A stretch of 64,000 bases of DNA from Bretschneidera sinensis (taxonomy: Eukaryota; Streptophyta; Magnoliopsida; Brassicales; Akaniaceae). Of this stretch, positions 35,101-45,078 are shown piece by piece (positions within the stretch are counted from its first letter, which is position 1; the number at the start of each line of letters is the position of its first letter). Location: positions 56,152,501 through 56,216,500 of the forward strand of contig CM043702.1 of NCBI GenBank assembly GCA_023935145.1. Direction: 5' to 3'. The position numbers were made by a program, and so were the translations under genes. The notes under the pieces were generated by a model, which was not told where the DNA came from, ran no database searches, and worked only from the letters and a program-made list of their open reading frames with translations.

Positions 35101-36362
35101 CCTTACTCAAGAATTTTTGCAGAAACCAAATACCAGCAAAAATGAGTGAAACTTCCCACTTATAGGGAAAGGAGAAAGTTGAGTATCCCCCATCACCTCA
35201 AAAACCTCAAGATCCATCAGATTATTCTTCTTTAAGACCACCACAATCTCCAATTCATCCCAAGACACCGTAAAATCCAAATAGATTTATTTCTCTTCAA
35301 GAATTCTCAAACCTATCACCATAATCTTATGCACAAACACTATCCTCCCAACTTCATACCCAAACACTATCCCCTTAACCAAAGGTTACTCCTAGCCAAT
35401 ACTTTCAAAAGCCCACTCAAGAATATATAAGATGCACCAGTATCAGACAACCAACAGATGATCCCGAGCTTATTAACTATTACCTCTATGTTAATAAAGT
35501 ATTTCCTGTAGGATTCCAATATGTTTATGAAGATATTAGAAAAACCCAAAAATATTATGAACTAATTCTAGTTGATACTAAATCAGTTGAAATCACCCAC
35601 ACCAAAGATCCTTCTGACCCAAATTTTATTGTTTAGTCAAAGTGCAAGATCCTCAAAATCATTCTTCCAAATAAAGTCCAAGATCATTATTGTCCAAATC
35701 CTTTTTTAGTATCTTTCAATCCCCCCACTTATAATTATCATGATTATCAGGTTGCTTGGTTCAATATGTTTTTTATTAGATAAAAAACACATTCTTGGTT
35801 TATATTTTTTGATAAAAAATGAAAAAATAGATTTGCCTCAATGGATTTTCGATTGGTGGCCATACTTTGGCACTGAGCCCAATATTCCCCTATTACCCAA
35901 GAAGCATTGTCTTATTTCAAGCAGACTACCAATAATGACAACCTTTATTCTCATGATTTACTTTTTCATGCTATATTTGCCATCCCATGGATAATTTCCT
36001 GGGATTATACTATTTCTAGTTCCACTACTTCAAATTTACCAGGGTTAGTTATGGCAATTAAGTGATTGTTTAAAGTAAAATGGTGGGCCAAATATAATTG
36101 TTCATATTCTGATCTAAATACTGTCAAAACCTGGTTCTGTGACAATCCTCAAAATGAAAAAATTGATCAAAAGATACCAAGGTCACCCAGAAGCCATAGA
36201 TTATCAAAACAAGAAAAGAAGAAGAAGCTCTTTGAGGAGCTATCCCAATTATCAGATAGTGATGAAGAAAGTACCCAGACTCCAACAGACAATCTCAACA
36301 CCCCTCCAGACTATTATGCCCAAGATCCATATGATGGATATGATTATGACATAAAAGGATAG
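35101..36362 (+). pseudogene. EPRV unit 2: ORF1 end and ORF2 (tryptophan-rich protein)
   Basis: Continues viral unit 2 after the copia. The ORF1 stop TGA at 35146-35148 follows ATG at 35142, so ORF1 and ORF2 overlap here by a few bases, suggesting reinitiation or coupled translation. ORF2 has a Pro-rich start, then VKWWAKYNCSYSD and the acidic C-terminus ELSQLSDSDEE. Stops at 35168 and others break it. The first TSD copy lies at 35101-35105. Unknown function. Confidence 0.78.
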
Positions 36363-37137
36363 ACAGCAATGATAGGCAGCAAGATAGACAACTCAAAAGC
36401 AAAAGATGCTCAGGATAGATGGCAGACAAAAGCAAATATCAACAAAAAAACAGATGCTCGTGACAAAAGATGCTCGCCAGCACATCTTTTACTTTTCAAA
36501 AAGCAAATAAAGAGATCAGACTGACACAAGAATCCAAGACGCACTTACTTTTCAAAAAGAAAAAGAAGATGTCAGACTGACGCAAGAAACCAAAACAGAT
36601 GGACAGTGCAAAAGCAAAAGATTCGTCCAGCAAAAGCAGACACGACAATTCAAGAAAATTATTCACGGATTTAGAAATATTTGAAGTCTGAAACTAGAAG
36701 TCTATAAATGTTTGTATTTTCATTGTATGAGTCAGAGTTGATTTTAGCATAGGGTTCTGTTTTTCAAATAGAGTTTTAGTGTGAGATTGTAAAGAGTGTG
36801 AAAGAAGTGAGAAGTCATTCCACATAATTGCATTATAAACTCTTTTCCATTTCATGTATTTATTAAAATAAAAATATATAAAATCTGTGTGTTTATTATC
36901 ATTTTAAAACCTTACATCTTTTACATTATTCTCAGAGCAATGTAAACTGTTTCTTTTATACTCTGCTCATATTCTTGTTTTGATTATATTGCTCTTAAGT
37001 CTTTAGCTCTGCTGTGTCTGAGTTTTGGTAAGGCCGTTGGTCAGCCTGTGGTAAGGGTGGTCCCAGTAAGTGGTCCCGACAGGAACTATTCATTGTAGAA
37101 CTATTGCCAACTTAGCCATATTCTCAAACCTTTTTTT
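36363..37137 (+). promoter_or_regulatory. EPRV intergenic region between units 2 and 3
   Basis: Copy of 14413-15402 with TATAAATG at 36703-36710. Compared with the first copy, about 84 bp around the primer binding site are missing: the sequence goes from CTCAGAGCAATGTAAA (36931) straight to CTGTTTC. The deletion ends lie in the direct repeat AGCCATGTAAA that flanks the site in unit 1, so the tRNA-Met site is gone here. Confidence 0.8.
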
Positions 37138-38287
37138 ATGAAAAGATTATTTAGGAGACGTCGATAGGGTGATGACTCATCATCCGTGTTAGGTTCAAAC
37201 ACCTCATCACCCCCAAGATTAGATTATCAATCTGATGATCACAATAGTCAAAACCTTAATCAGGCTATGAACAGTCAAGAAATTAACATTGCTAAGATTG
37301 AGCAAAATCTGCTCAACTGGCATATTCCTAGTCAAAAAGATAAATAGAATTTGTCAAGTAGGAAGCTTTGATTTTAAATCTGATTATTCAATTAAAACAA
37401 CTGAACAAACTTATAGTATTAGTAGAGAAAATGAAAGTATTAAATTATTATCCCTATCCTCAATTCAGAAACATAAACAAGAAGGTTTTAAGTATTTACA
37501 TTTAGCATTAGTTCAAATTGCTATTAAACCTTTGCATCGCTTAGGTATTGATACTCCTGTATTAATGATGTTAAGAGATGCAAGACATTTAAATTTTTCA
37601 AACTCATTATTATCTATAGTAGCTTCAAACATACATAATGGTCCTGTTTATTTCAACTGGCATCCAAATTTCTCTATAGATTTGTATGATCCTAATTTAA
37701 TTGATACTCTTACTTTAGATATTCAATTAAAAGAATTAGATATTAAAACAGGAACTCGTAATTTTAATTTAATTTATAAAGTTTATTATTAAGTTATGAC
37801 AACTAAAATTAACCCAAAAGCTTTATTACAAACCAAACCAGGAGAAACTTTGTTATGAGAAGCAAATACCTTTCATGCTAACACTATTACACCTAAAATA
37901 TTAAAATGGGATCAAATAACTATTCCGGATCATTGGATATTTGACACTTTATGTCCTCCCAAGGAGATAGCTAATTCCAATGTATCTCAGATTCATGAAC
38001 ATAGAGATGGTAGTGTAGTTATTAAGTTCACACATAATAATTCTCCATCACTTTCAAGAACAACTAGTTCCAGATGAATTAGACCCCCCTTATATGAAGA
38101 TTCCCAAGTTATACCCCCGGTATAGTTTTGATACTTTATCTAGAAACAAAAGTTTATTAGGAGTCAATTTTGACCCAACCATTCCTAGAGGATTATATGC
38201 GGAGTCCTTTAAATCAGCCTTAGATCAATCACAACTAGCAGAAACCTCAAGAAAAAATGAAGAACATTATTCTCCAACTAAATCGAT
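37138..38287 (+). pseudogene. EPRV unit 3: ORF1 start and movement protein
   Basis: Start ATG at 37138. The basic N-terminus is followed by a CAG-to-TAG change at about 37165. The frame with the movement-protein domain is open from 37289 to 37792 and contains LHRLGIDTPVLMM; then a stop at 37790, a damaged codon in LLLEAN (TTATGAGAA at about 37855) and another stop at 38076. Order and spacing follow unit 2. Confidence 0.84.
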
Positions 38288-39100
38288 ATGGATCATGAAC
38301 TTAATGTTATTATGAATTCCAATTATACTATAAATAAAGAAATATTAAAAAATGATTTTTTATCTATTAAAAATAAAGAAAAATCTAATTTGTTTATGCC
38401 AACCTTTTTTGATAATGAGCGAGCTCAAATTAGGGAACACTGGTATTCGCACATGAATGAAATTCAATGTGATATATATTTCTTTGATTTCTTTGAAATA
38501 CATACATTTAACAATAAAATATATAATCCCTTTGCCAATAATCATCCTAATATTTGTAAAGATAAAGAAATAGATGTTATTACACAACTTTATCAAAAAT
38601 GGGTCACTGCCAGCAATCACGTCATCTCATCCATCCATCCCCCGCTACAAAGGATAAATCTTCAATCACCACAGTATTCAACCACTATTATTGCAACACC
38701 TTTCAAAAACGCTAATAAGAATGAACCACCTGATTGGATTGCCCAATACTATGATATTAGCAATATTTATAGCCAAAATAATTTTACCAATTAAAATCTC
38801 CATACTATTTCCCAACATATTACTTCTATTGCCTCCACTGTCGATTCTATTGATAATAAGGTTATTTCCTTAGATAATAAAGTCTCTGCCCCTTCTTCAA
38901 AAACCCCTGGAGAGAAAGAGAAATATCTACCTATAATTCAAAAACCTATTCCATATTTATCCCAACCAATTTTCAAACCAATTCATATAGCCAAGGAAGA
39001 CCTTGTCACACTTGATAATTATGATGATTTATTAAAATCCATAAATGATAAATTAAGAAATCTGTCTATTAATACTGAAGGAACCTCAAACATTAATGTT
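38288..39100 (+). pseudogene. EPRV unit 3: linker between movement protein and coat protein
   Basis: 168 codons remain open from 38288 to 38794 (MDHELNVIMNSNYT; NKIYNPFANNHPNIC; HVISSIHPPLQRIN). A CAA-to-TAA change ends it at 38792. The rest to 39100 matches 17100-17350. No domain recognised. Confidence 0.75.
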
Positions 39101-40426
39101 ATAGATCAAGACTTAATTAGTGAAATTAGAGAGTTTGATGAGATTAACAAGATATATAGAAGAAACAATAATAGAGCCCCATTACCAACAACTCGAAATT
39201 ATTATCCCAGACCCACTCCCCCGGATTTACAATATAAAGATAGATATTATGCTATACAAGCCAGATATAATGATGAATCCATATATGAATGGAAAATAGA
39301 TGGAGCCAGTGAGCACAATATCCTTAACACACTCCAAGAAATGACTATGGCAGCCACTGCATATAGGACACGTAGGGATAATACTGATAAAAAGGCAACC
39401 ATTGCTATAATTGTTGGGTTCACAGGGACCCTCAAAGGATGGTGGGATAATTATCTCACTGATAATAATCGCAAAGCAGTTTTAGACGCAACTGTAGAAA
39501 TACCTTCAACTCAAGCTATACATGACAATCAAACTGGAGAAACTAGAATTACTACCGCATATATAAAACAAGAAAATTCCTTTGAAACCCTTGTATATGC
39601 TATCACTTAACATTTTATCGGAAACCCTGACAAATTTGCTGCTAGATCATCTGAAATTCTTATTTAATTTAACCTGTCCAACTATACAAGATTTTAGTTG
39701 GTATAAAGATGTATTTCTTGCCAAAGTATATACTAGAAAAGACTGCAATAACACTTATTGGAAAGAAAAGTTTAGTTCAAGACTTTTGAAACTATTTGTT
39801 GAAAAAGTTAGACAGAGAATTAGAGATGTCCATAACGGATCCATTCCTTATGATAATCTCTCTTATAGAGAAATCATAGGATATATTAATTATGAGGGAT
39901 TAGCCCTTTGCAATGATCTCAAATTAAAATCAAAAATGAAATATGAACTTCATCAAAGTATGAAAAATTGGGCTCATTCTGTAGTTAATATGGGTACGAA
40001 ACTATAAGAGCCTCATTTGCTGAAAAGAAAAAGAGAACTAAATATTTCAAAAAACAAATATATAGACGACCCAATAAGTCCAATAGGTTTACTTCTACTT
40101 AAAAACCTCAAAAGCCCAAATTTAGGAAATCCAAAAGGCCTCAGAATACCCAAGCCTCTTCTAAGGCCTGTTTCAAGTGCGGACGCCTTGGAAATTCGGC
40201 CAAGAATTGTAGAGTAAAACAAAAAATTAATGAATTAGAAATAGATGACACATTAAAACAACAATTAACAAAAGTTATGATAAATGATTCACAATAAAAA
40301 GAATAGTATTCCTCTTCTATTGAAGAAGAACTTATTTATACTTTTCAAGAAAATACAGAATCAGACAACTCTGAGGAATCACAGTGCAACTGTAAAGAAG
40401 GACTCTGTTACTGTAAATCTATTAAC
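39101..40426 (+). pseudogene. EPRV unit 3: coat protein; zinc-knuckle His lost
   Basis: Coat-protein core with FTGTLKGWWDNYLT near 39420 and a tail with basic runs. Frame breaks at 39608 (CAA to TAA) and 39664 (an inserted T). At the zinc knuckle (40169-40210) the coding reads CFKCGRLGNSAKNC, where His is replaced by Asn (GGAAAT for GGACAT), so one zinc ligand is lost. Acidic tail damaged by TAA at about 40295. Confidence 0.85.
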
Positions 40427-40594
40427 ATGACAACGTCACAAAAAGAATTCCTTTTAGATATTATCGATAAAATAGATGACCCTATAATCAAGAAAGATTA
40501 TCTTATAAAATTGAGAGACATTATTTGTGAAGAACAAAAATTGAAAACTCCTCCTGAACCCTACAATCTTGAAAAAATACTAGAAAAAAGAATC
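40427..40594 (+). pseudogene. EPRV unit 3: start of protease region, truncated
   Basis: The short frame MTTSQKEFLLDIIDKIDD runs parallel to unit 2 (18667 onward) and stops at copia B. From about 40595 the sequence matches copia RT, not virus, so protease, RT, RNase H and ORF2 are missing from this unit. Confidence 0.85.
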
Positions 40595-40619
40595 TTAAAG
40601 ATTTCAGTGTAATCTATGC

Positions 40620-40990
40620 CTTCTTTTTGTGTGAACCCTTTTGCCACCAGCCTAGCTTTATATCGGACTTCATCCCCTGGAGTATTCCCTTCTTTGATCT
40701 TGTAGAGCCATCTACAATCCACAACTCTCTATTTTTCTGGTTTGGGTACCAGCTCCCAAGAGTTGTTCTTCATCAAAGAGTCTATTTCTTCCTCCATAGT
40801 CATTTGCCACTTTGACGAATTCTTACACTCCATGGCATCCGTGTAAGTTTCTGGTTCAACCTCTCCTTCTATCCAAGGAGTTGCTACATTAGCAGCCGTA
40901 AACCCATATCTCAAAGGTGATCTAACCACCCTATATTCCCGGTCTCTTGTGAGCTGGTAGTCATTTCGACTTACTGCATCAACCTTTTCT
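40620..40990 (-). pseudogene. Copia B: N-terminal RT fragment
   Basis: Minus-strand frame 40929-40729 (ECKNSSKWQMTMEEEIDSLMKNNSWELVPKPEK in short pieces), then parallel to copia A 31250-31390 up to the break at about 40610. No catalytic motifs remain. Confidence 0.85.
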
Positions 40991-42110
40991 TGTTCAGTCT
41001 CTTCTTGAGTTTCTTGAGCTTAGCCTTCATCCAAGGGCTCTACCTGATCTGAAGTCTCTTGCCTCCTTTGCTCTACTTGAACCGAGTTCTCCTTGATGCG
41101 ATGCTCCACAACTTCCGGACTGGTTTGCTCACTAGCCCCTGTAGGGTTAGTTTTCTTTAAGTAGGGAAATAATAATTCATTAAAAATAACATCCCTAATT
41201 ATAATCAGTTTCATGCCCTTCTTTTCTAAGGACCACAACCTATATCCCTTAACCCCATCACCATATCCTAGAAATACACATTTTCTAGATCTTGGGCTAA
41301 GTTTATCCTCCTTTTGATGTGCATATGCAGCACACCCAAAAGTCCTAAGGTTGTTTAATTCAGGGGGTTTTCCACTCCACATCTACATGGGAGTCTTGAA
41401 CTCTAAAGCTCTAGAGGGTGATCTATTTATCAAGTATGCAGCTGTAGCCACAGCTTCTCCCCAAAAATATTTTGGTAACCCGGATCCTATTAGCATGCAC
41501 CTAACCTTTTCCATAAGGGTTCTATTAATTCTTTCAGCAACTCCATTTTGCTGAGGTGTTTTTACAACCGTCCTATGCCTTAGAATTCCATTTAATTCAC
41601 AGAATTTATCAAAATCATTATTGCAAAATTCTAAGCCATTATCAGTTCGTAAAGCCTTAACTACCCTACCCGTTTGAGTTTCTAGCAACTTCTTCCACAT
41701 AACAAATTTATTCAAGGCATCAGATTTATTCCTAAGCAAATAAACCCATACTCTTTTTGAATAATCATCAATTAAAGACAGAAAGTAAATGTTACCTCCC
41801 TATGTTGGTGTCCTTGCTAGTCCCCAAAGGTCCGAATAAATATAGTCAAGAATCCACTTAGATTTGTGCACTCCGGTGTTAAAACTGACCCGGTGTTGCT
41901 TCCCAAGAATGCAACTCTCACAGAAATCCAATTTCTCTACTTTGTCACTACCAAGTAGACCATCTTTGCTAACAACTTGCAGGCACTTTTTGCTCATGTG
42001 TCCCAAGCGAGTGTGCCAAAGGGCTGCCTTATCCATCTCAGCCATCAAGCTTGCTGCTTGATCATTGATTTCTGTCTCTCCGATCATCTTATAGAGTCCA
42101 TCGTTTCTTG
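40991..42110 (-). pseudogene. Copia B: integrase
   Basis: Minus strand. The pre-integrase part at 42110-41990 has ALWHTRLGHMSKKCLQVV, followed by CESCILGKQHRVSF. The core at 41739-41383 has LRTDNGLEFCNN, TPQQNGVAERINRTLMEKVR, and KYFWGEAVATAAYLINRSP. A deleted or broken part around 41740-41800 separates the pieces. 41382-41020 continues with NLRTFGCAAYAHQKED and FLGYGDGVKGYRLWS. Confidence 0.87.
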
Positions 42111-43224
42111 CTGCCTTGATCACTACCAAATATCCCTTGGCCACCTTGATCTTTCCTCCCTTTACTTTGCATGTATACCCCATGGAATTTAGCTGCCCTA
42201 ATGAGATCAAATTTCTCTTCAAATCTGGAAGATACCTCACATTTCGCAGCAGCCTTGTGACTCCATCAAACATCTTCAATTTAATGTCACCAATCCCTCT
42301 CACTTGGCAAGAATTGTCATTCCTCAAGAAGACCCTTCCATCATTGATCTCCTTGAAATTCTTGAACCATTCCTTATAAGGGCACATGTGATAAGTGCAC
42401 TCGGAATCAAGAATCCACTTCTCGCTGCCTTGCCTCCTGCTCACATTTGAGCACACAACAAGAACATCATCTTGCTATTCTCCCTTGGCAACCGAAGCCT
42501 CTCCATTGTTGGTGTGGCTTCTCCTCTCATCTCATATCCTCTTCTTGCAATCTTTCTTGAAATGGCCCTCCTTGTTGCAGTAGAAGCATCTTCTTCCTCC
42601 TCCAAGTCTTGTCTTGGAATGAGATCTCCCATGGTTCCGCCCTCTACCTCTTGATTTCTCCTGGTAGTTGCCATGGTTGCTACTGCCATTACGAGTTGCT
42701 GGCCTTTCTCTTACGAACAGCCCATCTCCACTTGATGTCTCCTTCATCTTGGCCTTGAAATCATGTGCCCTTATGGCATTGATCACAATCTCCTTTGTCA
42801 AAGTATCCCATCCATACTCAATAGCGTTAATCAGATTAACAAAGCAATCAAGAAGAGAATTTAACAAGATAACAACCAATTATTCATCCAAAAAAATAAT
42901 GCTACAGCTATTCAAATCTTGAACTAGCTTGTTAAAGACATCAAGATTATCTTTTAACTCTTTACTAGGATCCATTTTAAAAGCAAAGATTCTTTTAAGA
43001 AGATAAATCTTGTTAGGGAGAGTTTTGGTAAGAAACAACTCATCTAGTTTCTTCCATATGACAGCCAGATCCTTCGAGTCTCCGCACTCCCTTGTGATAC
43101 TATCCGATATGTGCAAGAAAATGGTACTGTAAGCCATCTTCTTCATCTCGGTCTGCTGGTCCTCCGTGACACTTGCTGGAAAAGCCTCATCTTCTCCAAT
43201 AACCAAGTCCACTTTCTGTTGCAT
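42111..43224 (-). pseudogene. Copia B: gag and protease, catalytic Gly changed
   Basis: Gag at 43224-42880 (MQQKVDLVIGEDEAFPASV; NKIYLLKRIFAFKMD), then CCHC at about 42540-42600 (CFYCNKEGHFKKDC, all ligands present). The protease near 42456-42250 reads WILDSECTYHMCPYKEWF, so the DSG of copia A is DSE here. The frame from 42456 runs 218 codons into the integrase domain (down to 41800), one of the longest copia frames in the window. Confidence 0.87.
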
Positions 43225-43537
43225 TAGAACCGCCTTGATCTTCCACTTCCAAAGGGCAAAGTCTCCCTTTCCATCAAACTTCTCAACACAGAAATTTGAA
43301 GCCGTCTTTTGCGGACAAGATCCCTAATTTATGCACTACCCACAAATGCTTTCTTCAACCTCAAGAACACAGATCGAAGATGGATCTTAACACCATTCTT
43401 GAATCAACCTCAAGAACACGATCAAATCTTGATCTTTACACTGTTCTTGAATCACCTAAGAAGTTGATCTTTGATTCTTGGAGTCTTGGCTCCGTCACCT
43501 TCTTGTTCTTGCTTCGGCTCCGATACCCAGCTGTGCA

Positions 43538-43549
43538 GCTCTGATACCA
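43538..43549 (-). promoter_or_regulatory. Copia B primer binding site (tRNA-Met)
   Basis: Minus strand TGGTATCAGAGC directly before the 5' LTR end (43551). Confidence 0.93.
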
Positions 43550-43550
43550 C

Positions 43551-44510
43551 TATTGGAAATCACCTTGACAATATGCTCAGGTGGTAATCTTCCAAAACCC
43601 AAGTCTAGAATGAGTTGTAGAAAGAAATACAGCAATCGAACACAAGAACAGAAAATCAAAGAAAGAAAGAAGACAAGCAATTTGTTATCGAGGTTCGGCA
43701 ATGTGCCTACGTCCCCGTGAGTTCCTCCAAACTCTCTGCACTAAATCAAATGGTTCTTACAAGTTGCAGCAATCCCCTTCAAGAAACCACAATGTTTTTG
43801 AAGAAACAAGAAGAGAAGAAAGGAAAAAGATGAGAACTAACAATGCTCTCTTTCTAATCTAGACTTCTCTATCTTTTACAACCAGCCTCACTTACAAAGA
43901 GTCTCTCTTGTGTTTATATCTCTCACACAATTCTTTCTCTATGTGTTTACAATTGATCTCACAATGTCACAAATTTGTGTGTTTCTAATGTTGAAAAATG
44001 AGGCTAGGAAATCCCTTTTATAGCCATCCACTTCTTGGTCATTCTTGAGATTCAATCCGCACTCTTTGATCAAGATCATCACTTAATCATAGCCCTCCAT
44101 CACTTCCCAAGTGGTGCTGTGCGTTTTAACATTGCCCCTATGCACCTAAGAGAGTCTTAAAACAGGCTGTCCATGTGTGCTGCAGGAGTGCCTGCAAGGT
44201 GCGCCCTGAAACAGGGCAAGGTGCGCCTTGGCCTCCTCCAGCTTTGCAGTCATTCTGAGAGGCGCACCCTGGAGTAGGTGCACTGCGCCCTGACCTGATG
44301 CTGCTCCCTTCTGCTGCTGTGCGCACACCCTTCTACTTGTGTGCAGAAGTGCGCACACTAGTGCGCATGGCATTCACTTGCTCCAAATTGATGCACACAC
44401 ATGTGTGCAGTCTTCTAACTTGCTGAAATTTAATCTTCCAACCTTGGTTTAGACTTTAACCATCTTTGAACTATGGTTGGACCTGTGCAAACCTTAGACA
44501 AATACCAACA
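43551..44510 (-). repeat. 5' LTR of copia B
   Basis: 960 bp. On the minus strand it starts TGTTGGTATTTG. TATA box TATAAAAG on the minus strand at 44015-44022. Nearly identical to the copia A 5' LTR with a few indels. Short open frames within it (44138-44373, both strands) are random. Confidence 0.92.
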
Positions 44511-45038
44511 GGAAGTAACCTTATTATCAATAGAATCGATAGTGGAGGCAATAGAAGTAATATGTTGGGAAATTATATGGAGATTTTGATTGGTAAAATT
44601 ATTTTGGTTATAAATATTGCTAATATCACAGTATTGAGCATTACAATCAGGTGGTTCATTTTTATTAGCGTTTTTGAAAGGTGTTGCAATAATAGTGGTT
44701 GAATACTGTGGCGTTTGAAGATTTATCCTTTGTAGTGAGGGATGGATGAATGAGATGACGTGATTGCTGGCAGTGACTTGAAGGGAAAGCAGAAAGTTGA
44801 GTATCTGTTGGTTGTCTGATACTGGTGCATCTTATATATTCTTCTCCACCCCTTCTTCAAAAACACTTGGAGAGAAAGAGAAATACCTACTTATAATTCA
44901 AAAACCGTATCTAAGGCTGATTTAAACGATCCACATATAATCCTTTAGGAATGGTTGGGTCAAAATTGACAACGAAGAAAATTATTCTCCAGGTAAAACC
45001 GATATGGATCATGAACTACATAATAATTCTCCGTCACT
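44511..45038 (-). other. Scrambled right edge of the EPRV array
   Basis: Seven viral pieces in about 530 bp: 44511-44775 (-, linker), 44776-44798 (+, ORF1/ORF2 junction), 44799-44845 (-, ORF2), 44846-44907 (+, linker), 44908-44970 (-, end of movement protein), 44971-45018 (+, linker start), 45019-45038 (+, end of movement protein). Each was placed by matching to units 1-3. Borders are good to about 5-10 bp. Host sequence resumes at 45039. Confidence 0.85.
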
Positions 45039-45078
45039 TTTCATATGCTTATCTCAGAATGACACTGCTTTTGGGTCC
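45039..45078 (+). repeat. Right copy of 40-bp target duplication flanking the EPRV array
   Basis: Partner of 6936-6975. This copy keeps the intron acceptor AG (45056-45057), after which exon 4 reads on as [14 protein letters not shown]. The virus-host junction shares a CTTT/TTTCA. Confidence 0.9.

Larger units (their letters stand above)
40595..44510 (-). mobile_element. Copia B: second Tork-like copia, 3'-truncated, minus strand
   Basis: Same family as copia A. Present: 5' LTR (43551-44510), PBS, gag-PR-IN and only the beginning of RT. RT end, RNase H and 3' LTR are missing. The left border at about 40595 shows a few bases shared by virus and copia and no LTR. The right flank (44511 on) is viral sequence in reverse orientation from another genome position than the left flank. 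So the element did not land there by simple integration, or its flank was rearranged later. Confidence 0.85.

Noticed and set aside
15403..40594. Interpretation of the viral units as ordinary gypsy elements
   Set aside because: There are no LTRs and no integrase, a movement-protein-like domain is present at the N-terminus, the PBS lies in an intergenic region, and the units are tandem; all fit Caulimoviridae instead.
44138..44373. Two small frames on the minus strand (PQ/Cys-rich)
   Set aside because: In the copia B LTR; no counterpart in the copia A LTR frame.
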